64,000 nucleotides of DNA, taken from the NCBI RefSeq assembly GCF_900445265.1, contig NZ_UFTA01000002.1:620001-684000 (forward strand), in the 5' to 3' direction. The position numbers and the translations under genes are program-made. Shown here piece by piece: positions 1-8,206 of this stretch. Under the pieces are notes generated by a model. The model was not told the origin of the DNA, ran no database searches, and saw only the letters and a list, made by a program, of their open reading frames with translations. The DNA comes from Anaerococcus octavius (lineage in GTDB: Bacteria; Bacillota; Clostridia; Tissierellales; Peptoniphilaceae). Numbering within the stretch: position 1 is the stretch's first letter; every line of letters begins with the position of its first letter.

Positions 1-159
1 AAAGATGAACTTGGTATTTTTTGACAACTCATTTAATATATTTTTATCTAATTTATAAGCAACATAGCCAGGTAGGGATGTTGCCTTACGATTTGTAAGC
101 CTTAACCCTGCCCTAACTATTTTTGCTATTTCTTTTGTTAATTTATTTCTTATACTCAT
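1..159 (-). CDS. murT: MurT-type Mur ligase, N-terminal part (runs off the left edge)
   Basis: Only the first 53 codons lie in the window; the gene reads leftwards out of it. The conceptual start is MSIRNKLTKEIAKIVRAGLR, followed by an SLPGYVAYKLD stretch. That basic N-terminus with SLPG-VA-K-D is typical of the lipid II isoglutaminyl synthase subunit MurT (Mur ligase with DUF1727), which amidates the D-Glu of peptidoglycan stem peptides together with GatD. GatD would be expected just outside the window. The ATG at 157-159 has no strong Shine-Dalgarno sequence. The call rests on the N-terminus alone, so it is probable, not certain. Confidence 0.6.
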   Translation of the reverse strand, partial: MSIRNKLTKEIAKIVRAGLRLTNRKATSLPGYVAYKLDKNILNELSKNTKFIF

Positions 160-196
160 AAATTTAATATATCTTAAAAAGTGAACTTAGCAATAT

Positions 197-466
197 TTAA
201 CCTATAATTTTATAAGACATTTCACCTTCCATTATAACTACTTGTGTTTTATCTATTGATTCAATTCTTATATATCTCTGATTTTTCATATCTTGTATAA
301 ACTTATCTATATTTTGCTCAGATCCTTGGATATAGCATTCTACATCACCATTGTATAAATTTTCTATAGTACCTGTTAAGTTTAATTTATCTGCTATAAC
401 TTTTGATGTATACCTAAAACCTACACCTTGGACTCTTCCTTTAAATAATATTTTATATCTTTTCAT
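197..466 (-). CDS. acyP: Acylphosphatase
   Basis: An 89-residue protein matching the usual acylphosphatase length. It hydrolyses carboxyl-phosphate bonds of small acylphosphates in the cytosol. The signature loop GRVQGVGFR (residues 10-18) carries the phosphate-binding arginine, and the asparagine in the following ENLYNGDVE segment is the expected catalytic Asn. AAGGAGA precedes the ATG by a normal distance. It is transcribed leftwards, in the same direction as the murT fragment and divergently from copA. Confidence 0.93.
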   Translation of the reverse strand: MKRYKILFKGRVQGVGFRYTSKVIADKLNLTGTIENLYNGDVECYIQGSEQNIDKFIQDMKNQRYIRIESIDKTQVVIMEGEMSYKIIG

Positions 467-499
467 ACTTATCTCCTTGGCTATATTTTACCCTAGAAC

Positions 500-527
500 T
501 TGAAATATATTTTAAATAAAGTTTAAT
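500..527 (+). promoter_or_regulatory. Probable promoter of the copper operon
   Basis: TTGAAA (500-505) and TTTAAT (522-527) are separated by 16 bp and lie directly upstream of the CsoR-like palindrome. Transcription would start inside or next to the palindrome, a sensible position for repression. Confidence 0.5.
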
Positions 528-534
528 AACTTTA

Positions 535-551
535 ACACCCCCTATGGGTGT
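535..551 (+). promoter_or_regulatory. CsoR-type operator
   Basis: A GC-rich palindrome, ACACCC-N5-GGGTGT, stands out in very AT-rich DNA just downstream of the promoter and immediately before the copA ribosome site. CsoR-family copper repressors bind C/G-tract pseudopalindromes of this kind, and the operon itself encodes a CsoR homologue. The ATG at 544 lies inside this element and is not a plausible start. Confidence 0.7.
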
Positions 552-564
552 GAGAGGAGGTAAT

Positions 565-3138
565 ATGAAAAAACGCTACGATGTAACAGGTATGACTTGT
601 GCGTCTTGCCAAGCCAATGTTACAAGAGCAGTTGAAAAACTTGGCGTTAATGATGTAAATGTAAATCTTATCAATGAATCTATGAGTGTAGATTATGATG
701 AAGATAAATTAAGCGATGATGATATAATCCATGCTGTAGAAAAAATAGGTTATGGAGCTAGCTTAAAAGATAAAGAAAAATCAGCCACAGCTGACAAACC
801 TAATGAAAAAGACCAAGAAGAAAGTAATACTAAATTTAGGTTAAAAGTATCATTAGTTTTCTTAATCCCACTTTTGTATATAGCTATGGGACCAATGATT
901 GGCTTGCCAGTTCCTACTTTTATACAAGGAAGAGAAGGCTCTATAAATAATGCCTTTATACAATTTATACTAACTATTCCAGTATTAGTAGTAAATAGAA
1001 AGTTTTTTATAAATGGATTTAAAGGATTATTTAATAAAGCTCCGAATATGGATACCCTAGTAGCTCTAGGAGCAAGTGCAGCAACACTTTATGGGATTTT
1101 TGCTATAATGCGAATGGCCTATGGTTTTGGATTTAAACAACCAGAAATTATAGATCAATATATGCATAACCTATATTTTGAGTCTGCTGCTATGATTTTA
1201 ACTTTAATAACTCTTGGTAAATATTTTGAAGCTAGATCAAAGGGTCAAACTAAAGCATCTCTAGAAAATTTAATAAATCTAGCACCAAAAAAAGCAACAA
1301 TTCTTGTTGATGGTAAGGAAAAAAGCGTAGATGTTTCTGAGATAGAAAAAGGAGATATAATCTTAATTAGACCTGGAGATTCTATTCCAGTGGATGGTGA
1401 GATTATAGAAGGCTCTTCCCTACTTGATGAAGCAGCTTTAACTGGTGAATCTATTCCTGTTAATAAGGGTGTTGGTGATGAAGTAATCACTGCAACTATT
1501 AACAAAGAAGGTTCATTTAAATTTAAAGCTACCAAAGTTGGAGAAGATACAACTCTTGCCCAAATTATAAATCTAGTAAATGAAGCAAATGAAACCAAGG
1601 CTCCAATCGCTAAAATGGCAGATAAAATTTCAGCTATATTTGTACCAGCTGTAATTTTAATTTCTATTGTTACATTCATAGTATGGATGGCACTAGGATA
1701 TAATTTTGAATTTGCATTAAATCTAATGATTTCAGTTTTAGTTATATCCTGTCCTTGTGCCTTAGGTCTAGCTACACCGATGGCAATAATGGTTTCTACT
1801 GGAAAATCAGCAGAACTAGGTTTATTATTTAAAAACGCAGAAAGTTTAGAAAACTTAAGTAAAGTTGATACTATATTACTAGATAAAACAGGAACTATTA
1901 CTGAAGGTAGACCTCAAGTTACAGATGTAAAAACTGACATAGACCATAATGAGTTTATGAAACTTGCAACATCTATAGAAAATTCATCTGAACACCCATT
2001 AAGTAATGCAATAGTTACCTATGCTGAGGAAAATAATATAGCTTCAGAAAATGTATCAGACTTTAACGCTATTTCTGGTAAAGGAATAAGCGCAACATAT
2101 AATGGTCAAAGATACCTTGCAGGTAATTTAAAGCTAATGAAAGAAAATAATATAGATCTTAAAAACTATATAGAAATAGCTGATACTTATGCAAATGAAG
2201 GTAAGACTTCTATGTACTTTGCTGATGAAAATCAAGTAATTGGTCTAATAGCTGCTAAGGACTTACCAAAAGCAACTTCAAAAATTGCTATAGATGAGCT
2301 TAAAAATCTAGGTTATGAAGTAACTATGGTAACTGGGGATAACGAAAAAACAGCAGAAGCAATCAGATCTGACTTAGGTATTGATAAAAAATTTGCTGAT
2401 GTCCTACCTCAAGATAAAGATAAAGTTGTAAAACAATTGCAAGATATGGGTAAAAAAGTAACCATGGTAGGTGATGGTATTAATGATGCGCCTGCTCTTG
2501 CAAGAAGTGATATAGGTATTGCAATAGGAAATGGAACAGATGTCGCTATAGATTCTGCAGATGTTGTACTAATGAGAAATTCACTACTCGATATAGTAAG
2601 TGCATTAGAACTTTCTAAATCAACAATTAAAACTATAAAGCAAAATCTATTCTGGGCTTTCTTTTATAATATAATACTAATTCCAGTAGCTGCTGGATTG
2701 CTATATCCTTTAAAAGGAATAATGCTTAATCCAATGTTTGCAGCTTTTGCAATGAGTATGTCATCTATTTTTGTTTGTATAAATTCACTAAGATTAAAAA
2801 CTTTCAAAGCCGAATTTAAAAATCAAAATAAAATAGATGAATTAGAAAATTATATATCAAATAAACAAATAGAAAACTTACCAAATAAAGAATTAAAAGG
2901 AGAAGAAAAAATGGCAGATACAAACAAATTAGTAGTTAACGTAGGTGGAATGACTTGTGAACACTGTAAGAAAAATGTTGAAAAAGCATTAGGTGAATTA
3001 TCTTTTGTGGAAAACGCAAGTGTAGATTTAGAAGCAAAAAATGCAACAGTAGACTTCTTCGGTAGTGCTGATGAAAATCAAATCAAAGAAGCTATCACAG
3101 AAGCAGGATACGAATTTAACGGTATCGAATACAAATAA
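565..3138 (+). CDS. copA: Copper-exporting P1B ATPase CopA with a C-terminal CopZ-like domain
   Basis: A heavy-metal P-type ATPase of 857 residues from the ATG at 565, chosen because AGGAGG (555-560) lies just before it. In order: an N-terminal heavy-metal domain with GMTCASC, membrane helices, the TGES actuator motif, the CPC metal site in the transport helix, the DKTGT phosphorylation site, SEHP, and the GDGINDAP hinge. This is the classic Cu(I) export layout. Unusually, a second heavy-metal domain with GMTCEHC follows the last membrane helices as a 75-residue tail resembling a free CopZ chaperone. That tail has its own ribosome site and ATG (see 2911). Its stop overlaps the csoR start by one base (TAATG). 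Confidence 0.95.
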   Translation: MKKRYDVTGMTCASCQANVTRAVEKLGVNDVNVNLINESMSVDYDEDKLSDDDIIHAVEKIGYGASLKDKEKSATADKPNEKDQEESNTKFRLKVSLVFLIPLLYIAMGPMIGLPVPTFIQGREGSINNAFIQFILTIPVLVVNRKFFINGFKGLFNKAPNMDTLVALGASAATLYGIFAIMRMAYGFGFKQPEIIDQYMHNLYFESAAMILTLITLGKYFEARSKGQTKASLENLINLAPKKATILVDGKEKSVDVSEIEKGDIILIRPGDSIPVDGEIIEGSSLLDEAALTGESIPVNKGVGDEVITATINKEGSFKFKATKVGEDTTLAQIINLVNEANETKAPIAKMADKISAIFVPAVILISIVTFIVWMALGYNFEFALNLMISVLVISCPCALGLATPMAIMVSTGKSAELGLLFKNAESLENLSKVDTILLDKTGTITEGRPQVTDVKTDIDHNEFMKLATSIENSSEHPLSNAIVTYAEENNIASENVSDFNAISGKGISATYNGQRYLAGNLKLMKENNIDLKNYIEIADTYANEGKTSMYFADENQVIGLIAAKDLPKATSKIAIDELKNLGYEVTMVTGDNEKTAEAIRSDLGIDKKFADVLPQDKDKVVKQLQDMGKKVTMVGDGINDAPALARSDIGIAIGNGTDVAIDSADVVLMRNSLLDIVSALELSKSTIKTIKQNLFWAFFYNIILIPVAAGLLYPLKGIMLNPMFAAFAMSMSSIFVCINSLRLKTFKAEFKNQNKIDELENYISNKQIENLPNKELKGEEKMADTNKLVVNVGGMTCEHCKKNVEKALGELSFVENASVDLEAKNATVDFFGSADENQIKEAITEAGYEFNGIEYK
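2911..3138 (+). CDS. copZ: Possible separately translated CopZ-like copper chaperone (in-frame 3' part of copA)
   Basis: Inside copA and in the same frame, AAAGGAGA is followed seven bases later by ATG, starting a 75-residue product (MADTNKLVVNVGGMTCEHC...) with the length and fold signature of CopZ. The copA stop serves both. The retained ribosome site suggests that a formerly separate copZ was fused in frame to copA, or that the locus makes both a long ATPase and a free chaperone. E. coli copA is known to yield a chaperone-like product by another route (frameshifting). Independent translation is inferred here, not shown. Confidence 0.5.
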   Translation: MADTNKLVVNVGGMTCEHCKKNVEKALGELSFVENASVDLEAKNATVDFFGSADENQIKEAITEAGYEFNGIEYK

Positions 3139-3413
3139 TGCATGCTGATAAGGCAAAAACAATTAGAAAACTAAAAACTGTCAGAGGTCAAATCGATGGT
3201 TTAATAAAAATGGTTGAAAATGATAGATATTGTATAGATATCAGCAACCAATTAATGGCTTCAATTTCTATTTTGAAAAATATAAATAAAGATGTTCTAT
3301 CAGCTCATCTTAATCATTGTGTATATCAAGCATTAGAAAATGATGATCCAGATGATGCGAAAGAAAAACTTAAAGAAATTGAGGATATAATTACTAAATT
3401 AAATAAAATATAA
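3138..3413 (+). CDS. csoR: CsoR-family copper-sensing repressor
   Basis: A 91-residue, all-helical DUF156 protein. The copper ligands fit the C-x24-H-x3-C pattern: Cys32 (in RYCID), His57 and Cys61 (in LNHC). Apo-protein would bind the palindrome upstream of copA and release it on Cu(I) binding. Its ATG overlaps the copA stop by one base, so the two are translationally coupled in an autoregulated copper-efflux operon. Confidence 0.92.
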   Translation: MHADKAKTIRKLKTVRGQIDGLIKMVENDRYCIDISNQLMASISILKNINKDVLSAHLNHCVYQALENDDPDDAKEKLKEIEDIITKLNKI

Positions 3414-3441
3414 AAAGACTCCCAAAAAAGGGAGTCTTTTT
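3412..3441. terminator. Bidirectional terminator between csoR and queT
   Basis: Perfect stem AAAGACTCCC / GGGAGTCTTT with an A6 loop and A/T tracts on both sides. It directly follows the csoR stop and overlaps the queT stop on the other strand, so it can end both convergent transcripts. Confidence 0.9.
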
Positions 3442-3940
3442 AAAACTCTATTATATTTTTCATAAATGCTTTATTATTCTCTAAAATCTTAAATAATATA
3501 ACTCCTATAACACTAACCATGACAAATTCACTTGCCATAAATGAAAATAACATAGTTATAAAAGCTCCTGTACTATCTAGAATAAAATAAGTTCCTAAAG
3601 CAGGTACTGAAACTAAAAGTACTGGAAATAGGGAGGCTATAAATAAATTATCAGTTTTTGTCATAAGTCTAAAAGCTATATAAGATGATAAAGTTCCAAA
3701 TATAACATCAAACCATGCCATTGGACTAAACATATTTGCTATAGCACATCCTAAAACTAGACCAGGTATATATTTCTTGTTATAGAAAACTAATAATACC
3801 AAAATCTCTGAAAATCGAAATTGAATTGGTCCATATTGTGGCATTGGAACAACTAAAGTAAGCACAACATATAATGCTGCGATGATTGCTGATCTAACTA
3901 AAAAGTTAGTATCATTTGTAAAATTATTTCTTTGTATCAT
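3440..3940 (-). CDS. queT: QueT family queuosine-precursor ECF transporter S component
   Basis: A 166-residue membrane protein with about five hydrophobic helices and the QueT-type FRFSEILVLL segment. It is the substrate-binding subunit of an energy-coupling-factor importer for a queuosine precursor such as preQ1; the shared ATPase module lies elsewhere. The start is set at 3940, where AAGGAG precedes ATG. A longer reading from 3982 would translate the upstream riboswitch and is rejected. It is transcribed convergently with csoR. Confidence 0.85.
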   Translation of the reverse strand: MIQRNNFTNDTNFLVRSAIIAALYVVLTLVVPMPQYGPIQFRFSEILVLLVFYNKKYIPGLVLGCAIANMFSPMAWFDVIFGTLSSYIAFRLMTKTDNLFIASLFPVLLVSVPALGTYFILDSTGAFITMLFSFMASEFVMVSVIGVILFKILENNKAFMKNIIEF

Positions 3941-3944
3941 TTTT

Positions 3945-3986
3945 TCTCCTTGATATTTTTTATAATGGGTGCCAAGAAACATTACT
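3945..3986 (-). promoter_or_regulatory. preQ1-I riboswitch upstream of queT
   Basis: On the minus strand a small stem TAATG/CATTA (P1; 3980-3984 with 3963-3967) encloses a loop containing TTCTTGGCACC. An A-rich tail follows, with CAAGG running into the ribosome site. The loop CTTG can pair with CAAG of the tail, giving the H-type pseudoknot of class I preQ1 riboswitches, which block the ribosome site when ligand binds. Size, C-rich loop, A-rich tail and the downstream gene all fit. A covariance search would settle it. Confidence 0.7.
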
Positions 3987-4060
3987 TAGCTATAATACCA
4001 CATTATTATAGAATATAAAAATCAGATTGAAGCTAAACGTTTATTGAGTAAAGTAAAGAT

Positions 4061-4972
4061 ATGAAAAAACAATTAATAGCTATTCCCCTATTGCTTATAT
4101 CCCTAAGCTCTTGTACACATAGCTTTGGCAAAAACAATGACGGATTAGTAGATCAAGAAAATATAAATATTGTGTCTGATATAAATGAGCTAGCTATAAA
4201 TACTTTTTTAAAATCTAACAATAATTCAATAACTGATATGATAGTAGATGAAGAAAATAATTTAAATGAAAACTCTACACCAAAAGTTAAGTCAGACGTT
4301 AAGGAAGATATTATTAAAAATGTAGAAAAATATGCTGCAAACGATCCTAAAGCTCAATGGGTATATGACAATTTTTTTAATATTACAAATGTAGAAGCAT
4401 ATCTTACAGGAAATGATCCAGATACTATTGAATTTGTATATAATATGAATCATAATATAACAGATTTTCCAAAAACTCCTGGAGAATCTATAAAGCTTGA
4501 ACGAAAAACCCCATATTATATCCAATGGGACAATAGATGGGCCTATGATGCATTAGGATCTAGAAATATCGGTATATCAGGATGTGGACCAACATCCACG
4601 GCTATGGTTTTATCAAGGCTAAAAAATGATCCAAGTATAACTCCAGACAAAATTTCAAGAGATGCAAAAAATTATATGTCCAATGAAGGTGTTTCCTGGT
4701 TATTTTTCCCAGATGAAGCAAAAAAATATAATTTATCTTCAAAAGATATAGCAGTAAATGAAAAAGAAATGATTGATGCACTTAAAAAAGGTCCCTTGAT
4801 AGTTTCTGTCAATCGCGGTTACTTCACACTTTTTGGTCATATATTTGTTATAGATTCTTATAAAGATGGTAAATTTTTAGTTAATGACCCAAATAGTGTA
4901 AAAAATTCAATGAGACCATGGAGCTTTGATGAAATCAGCAATCAAATAGCCCATATATGGCAAATATATTAA
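4061..4972 (+). CDS. C39-like papain-fold peptidase lipoprotein
   Basis: A 303-residue protein with a lipoprotein signal (hydrophobic LIAIPLLLISL then LSSC, lipidated Cys18). After about 130 residues of charged linker comes a peptidase C39-like 2 domain: the catalytic Cys175 in GCGPTSTAM, the histidine in the FGHIF segment and the VNDPNS motif. Such proteins are membrane-anchored extracellular cysteine hydrolases of unknown substrate. The ATG at 4061 has only a weak ribosome site. It stands alone between queT and a tRNA gene. Confidence 0.8.
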   Translation: MKKQLIAIPLLLISLSSCTHSFGKNNDGLVDQENINIVSDINELAINTFLKSNNNSITDMIVDEENNLNENSTPKVKSDVKEDIIKNVEKYAANDPKAQWVYDNFFNITNVEAYLTGNDPDTIEFVYNMNHNITDFPKTPGESIKLERKTPYYIQWDNRWAYDALGSRNIGISGCGPTSTAMVLSRLKNDPSITPDKISRDAKNYMSNEGVSWLFFPDEAKKYNLSSKDIAVNEKEMIDALKKGPLIVSVNRGYFTLFGHIFVIDSYKDGKFLVNDPNSVKNSMRPWSFDEISNQIAHIWQIY

Positions 4973-4973
4973 T

Positions 4974-5002
4974 TTGACAATAAGCTAATGGAAGCATATA
5001 AT
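4974..5002 (+). promoter_or_regulatory. Consensus promoter of tRNA-Lys
   Basis: Perfect TTGACA (4974-4979) and TATAAT (4997-5002) with a 17 bp spacer, 19 bases upstream of the tRNA. Confidence 0.9.
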
Positions 5003-5021
5003 AGAGTAGTATTCTATTTTT

Positions 5022-5097
5022 GCACCATTAGCTCAGTTGGTAGAGCACCTGACTCTTAATCAGGGTGTCCAGAGTTCGAGCCTCTGATGGTGCACCA
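5022..5097 (+). tRNA. tRNA-Lys (anticodon CTT)
   Basis: A 76-base cloverleaf. The acceptor stem GCACCAT pairs with ATGGTGC, the D-arm contains AGCTCAGTTGGTAGAGC, the anticodon stem CCTGA/TCAGG closes loop CTCTTAA (anticodon CTT), the T-arm contains GTTCGAG, and CCA is encoded. It reads AAG lysine codons. It has its own promoter and terminator, so it is a single-gene unit. Confidence 0.97.
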
Positions 5098-5105
5098 CAA
5101 ATTGA

Positions 5106-5133
5106 AAGCTGCGAGTAATATCGCAGTTTTTTT
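5106..5133 (+). terminator. Terminator after tRNA-Lys
   Basis: Stem CTGCGA / TCGCAG with a six-base loop, followed by an uninterrupted T-run, nine bases beyond the tRNA. Confidence 0.88.
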
Positions 5134-5174
5134 ATTTTCAAAATTTTTCAAAAAAATAGACTGGCTTTACCAAT

Positions 5175-5483
5175 CTATTCATCCTTATCTTGAATTATAT
5201 AATTTGCTAAATCTAGTAATTCTCTAGCCATATAATAATTATCACCTAATAAATCATATACAGCGTCCTCAGTTAAAATTCCTTGATTTATATCATCTGG
5301 AATTTCTCCTTTATTTGATGCATCATGATCTTTTATAAAATCTTCACTATAATAATATTTCTCTAATTTTTCTAATTCTTTTTGATGATCTTTAAAGTCC
5401 TTTAAGGATTTAGAAAGATCCTCTAAAAGTTTTTGGTGTTCTTCATATATTTTTGTATATTCTTTTATATGTTCATAATTCAT
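5175..5483 (-). CDS. DUF4298 family protein
   Basis: A 102-residue acidic, helical protein. A coiled-coil-like N-terminal half (repeated K-LEDLSKSL-type heptads) leads to a YYYSEDF segment and the TEDAVYDLLGDNYYMARELL segment characteristic of DUF4298. The function of the family is unknown to me. The start is taken at 5483, where AAAGGAAA lies six bases upstream, one base after the stop of the serine hydrolase gene, so the two are coupled. Confidence 0.75.
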   Translation of the reverse strand: MNYEHIKEYTKIYEEHQKLLEDLSKSLKDFKDHQKELEKLEKYYYSEDFIKDHDASNKGEIPDDINQGILTEDAVYDLLGDNYYMARELLDLANYIIQDKDE

Positions 5484-5484
5484 T

Positions 5485-6417
5485 TCATTTCCTTTCATAA
5501 ATCATAGATATTATTTTATTAATATCAGCCTTAATCTTATAACCTTTATTATCGGAACCACTGTTTGTTGTTATTATTAAGATTCCTAATTTTTTAAGTA
5601 AAACAATTAGCTGTCCACCAGTTCCAGATGCAAAAATTACTTCATTATCAGATATCCAGATACCATAACCATAATTATCTTCTGATAAAAATTTTCTTTT
5701 AGTCTCATTAGGATTTTTAAACAATGGTCTTGTCATTTTTTCTATCCAATTGCAACTAACAATTTGTTTTCCGTTGTATTTACCATTATTTATTAATAAT
5801 TTGCCAATGCTCAGCATATCATTAGCACAAAGATTAACCTTAGTTGCTCCTGCTAGATAATCACCATATCTTTCCCGTTTAGCATCATTTATATTAAGTT
5901 GATTAAATAAATTTTCATCTATAAAATCAAAAAGATTATACCCCAAATATTCTTGCATTGTTGCTGCTAATAAATAAAATCCTGCATTAGAATATAAAAA
6001 GTAGCTACCAGGTTTAGAATATATTGGATAATTTATTATATAATCAAATAAACCATCATAGTCCTTAGGATCTATATTTTTACTCATCAATACTAAATCC
6101 CTGTATCCTGTAGTATGAGTTAAGAGATGCTTTATTTTTACTTCTTTAAGATACCTTAGATTCTTCGTATTGCTAAGATTTATCTTATCTTTTAGTATAG
6201 GATAAATTAAAGTTTCTTCATTAAAATTATTATTAGATTTCTCTATTAAAATTCCACAAGCTAAAGCTAACACTGTTTTAGATATAGATCTGACATCAAA
6301 TACTTTATCATTTGAAAAATCAATACATTGACCAGTTTTATTATCAAATATAATTATACTTTCAGCAGAATCTTCTTTATTAACTATCTCATTAGCTATT
6401 TTTTCTAAATCTAACAT
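5485..6417 (-). CDS. Beta-lactamase-fold serine hydrolase
   Basis: A protein of about 310 residues with the class C beta-lactamase/DD-peptidase fold: S-x-x-K motif SISK (nucleophile serine), Y-x-N motif YSN within FLYSNAGFYLLA, and a C-terminal GTGG loop in place of KTG. No signal peptide is seen, suggesting a cytosolic esterase-like enzyme rather than a secreted lactamase. The ATG at 6417 is preferred because AAGGA precedes it; ATG 6429 and TTG 6432 lie further upstream without a ribosome site. It sits between the alcohol dehydrogenase and DUF4298 genes in one leftward operon. Confidence 0.82.
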   Translation of the reverse strand: MLDLEKIANEIVNKEDSAESIIIFDNKTGQCIDFSNDKVFDVRSISKTVLALACGILIEKSNNNFNEETLIYPILKDKINLSNTKNLRYLKEVKIKHLLTHTTGYRDLVLMSKNIDPKDYDGLFDYIINYPIYSKPGSYFLYSNAGFYLLAATMQEYLGYNLFDFIDENLFNQLNINDAKRERYGDYLAGATKVNLCANDMLSIGKLLINNGKYNGKQIVSCNWIEKMTRPLFKNPNETKRKFLSEDNYGYGIWISDNEVIFASGTGGQLIVLLKKLGILIITTNSGSDNKGYKIKADINKIISMIYERK

Positions 6418-6428
6418 AAATTCCTTCA

Positions 6429-7601
6429 TCAAAAAGCCATTTTATAAATATTTAAAATATCTTCTTCTTTTAAGTTTTTAAATCCATTTATTTCAGGTTT
6501 TGGTCTATTATTAACACAATTTCTTGCCATAATAGGTAAATCTTCTTTCTTAAATCCCTCTTTTTGTAAGTTTTCAGGAATTCCTAATGAAATAAAAAAC
6601 TCTCTTAAAGATTCTATTGCCTTTTTCGCATCCTCAAAAGTAGATTCTGTTTTTTCTATATCAAAAACATTATATCCAAATTCAGCGATCTTTTCACTTC
6701 TTTCATTATCTAAGCAATACTCTAACCAGTATGGAGTAAGTATTGCAAGACCAACTCCATGAGTTATATCTCTTAATGCAGAAAGTTCATGCTCCATTGG
6801 ATGTACTGACCAAGCTGTAAATTTTCCAGCATTTAATAAACCATTTATAGCCCAAGAATTTGCCCAGATAAGATTTGCACGTGCCTCATAATTATTAGGT
6901 TCTTTAATAGCTATAGGGCCATATTTCATACAAGTTTTTAAGATACTTTCAGCAAATCTATCTTCAAGATAAGCACCATCATTTAGTGTAAAATAATTCT
7001 CCATTGTATGGCTCATTATATCGCAAGTACCAGCAGCAGTCTGATATACACTTACACTGTAAGTGTATTCTGGATTTATAAGGGCAAATTTGGGTCTAGC
7101 ATACTCTGATCCCCAGCCTAGTTTTTGGCCAGTTTCTTCATTTGTAATTACTGAACCAGAGTTCATCTCTGAACCTGTAGCAGCAAGGGTTAATATACTT
7201 GCTATAGGAATTGCATCTTTAGGATTTTCTTTTCCTATGACAATATCCCAAGGATCAGAATCAGTTTTAGCAGCAACTGCAATTAACTTAGCAGAATCAA
7301 TAGTTGATCCACCGCCTACTGCAAGTATAAAATCAATGTCATTTTCTTTTGCAATTTTTACACCTTCACGAACTTTATCAATTCTTGGATTAGGTACTAT
7401 ACCTGGAAGTTCAAATATTTCGATTGAACTTTTTTTAAATAGTTTAATAATATCATCATAAAGTCCAATTTTTTTTATGCTATTTCTCCCATAAACTAAT
7501 AGAACCTTATTACCATAATTTTTAATCTCTCTTGGCAGATTTTTAAGCTGATCTTTTCCAAATAAAATCTTAGTTGATATATTAAAAATAAAATCTTGCA
7601 T
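6429..7601 (-). CDS. Iron-containing (BDH/YqhD-like) alcohol dehydrogenase
   Basis: A 390-residue group III alcohol dehydrogenase. The N-terminal half holds the NAD(P) motif GGGSTIDSAK. The C-terminal half carries the metal ligands, an Asp and a His in the CDIMSH segment and two histidines in the HPMEHELSALRDITHG segment. This resembles NADH-dependent butanol dehydrogenases that reduce aldehydes in fermentation. AAGGAG precedes the ATG. It is the first gene of a three-gene leftward operon with a serine hydrolase and DUF4298. Confidence 0.92.
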   Translation of the reverse strand: MQDFIFNISTKILFGKDQLKNLPREIKNYGNKVLLVYGRNSIKKIGLYDDIIKLFKKSSIEIFELPGIVPNPRIDKVREGVKIAKENDIDFILAVGGGSTIDSAKLIAVAAKTDSDPWDIVIGKENPKDAIPIASILTLAATGSEMNSGSVITNEETGQKLGWGSEYARPKFALINPEYTYSVSVYQTAAGTCDIMSHTMENYFTLNDGAYLEDRFAESILKTCMKYGPIAIKEPNNYEARANLIWANSWAINGLLNAGKFTAWSVHPMEHELSALRDITHGVGLAILTPYWLEYCLDNERSEKIAEFGYNVFDIEKTESTFEDAKKAIESLREFFISLGIPENLQKEGFKKEDLPIMARNCVNNRPKPEINGFKNLKEEDILNIYKMAF

Positions 7602-7630
7602 TTTTTCTCCTTAATTTCCTTTATACAATG

Positions 7631-7930
7631 CTATTTACCCAATTTATCCTGTATATGAAAATTATTTTTCCTTTTAAATATATAATGTAACACCATTATT
7701 AGGAGAATGATTAGTGAAAAACAAGTCGCTAGTATAGCTCCAAATATTCCCATATTCATAGTAAAAATAAAAATATAATCTAAAATAATATTTGATAAAC
7801 TCTCTATTATCATTATAAGCATTGATAATTTAGGATTACCATCATTTCTTATAAAATATTATTAGTTATAAAAACGGAGCAAATAATAATAGAACTTTTA
7901 CATAAGTATATGCTAGATCAAAAACTTCCT
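7631..7930 (-). pseudogene. MATE-family efflux transporter remnant
   Basis: Readable fragments on the minus strand, in order: a DLAYTYVKVLLLFAPF stretch, stops and a frameshift at about 7860, RNDGNPKLSMLIM, then SNIILDYIFIF and MGIFGAILAT, ending in IQDKLGK and a stop. This corresponds to about 90 of the usual 450 residues of a MepA/NorM-like MATE protein (the conserved RNDGNP loop and the following helix). It has no start and no complete frame. Confidence 0.75.
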
Positions 7931-8206
7931 CATCTGCTCCTAAGCCAAATCCTTTCATAATGTCTTCTTTAGTATTTTTCGCTGTAAGTATTATTATCGG
8001 AGTTTTTATATCATCTCTTAAAATCAAAACCATTATATTTACCAAGCGTGAGATCTAATATTTCAAATCATATGAATTAATAATGATATAATCATCAATT
8101 TGTTCTAAAGCTGTGAATAGTCTACTTCATAACCACTACTTTCAAGTACATCTTTTAAAGTTGATACTAAACTCTTGTTATCTTCTATTATTAGAATTTT
8201 AATTTA
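7931..8206 (-). pseudogene. Response-regulator receiver-domain remnant
   Basis: The minus strand reads IKILIIEDNKSLVSTLKDVL and SSGYEVDY, then a frame change, ALEQIDDYI, another change, and TPIIILTAKNTKEDIMKGF followed by LGAD. These are successive conserved blocks of an OmpR-type receiver domain (acidic pocket, TAK loop, GAD). Several single-base shifts break the frame and the start codon is gone. Its end merges with the MATE remnant at a shared GAD-like sequence. An intact ribosome-site-like AGGTGG remains at about 8210. Confidence 0.72.

Noticed and set aside
544-567. ATG at 544 as the copA start
   Set aside because: It lies inside the CsoR palindrome and lacks a ribosome site; ATG 565 follows AGGAGG.
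7063-7461. Plus-strand 132-residue ORF
   Set aside because: Antisense shadow of the alcohol dehydrogenase gene.
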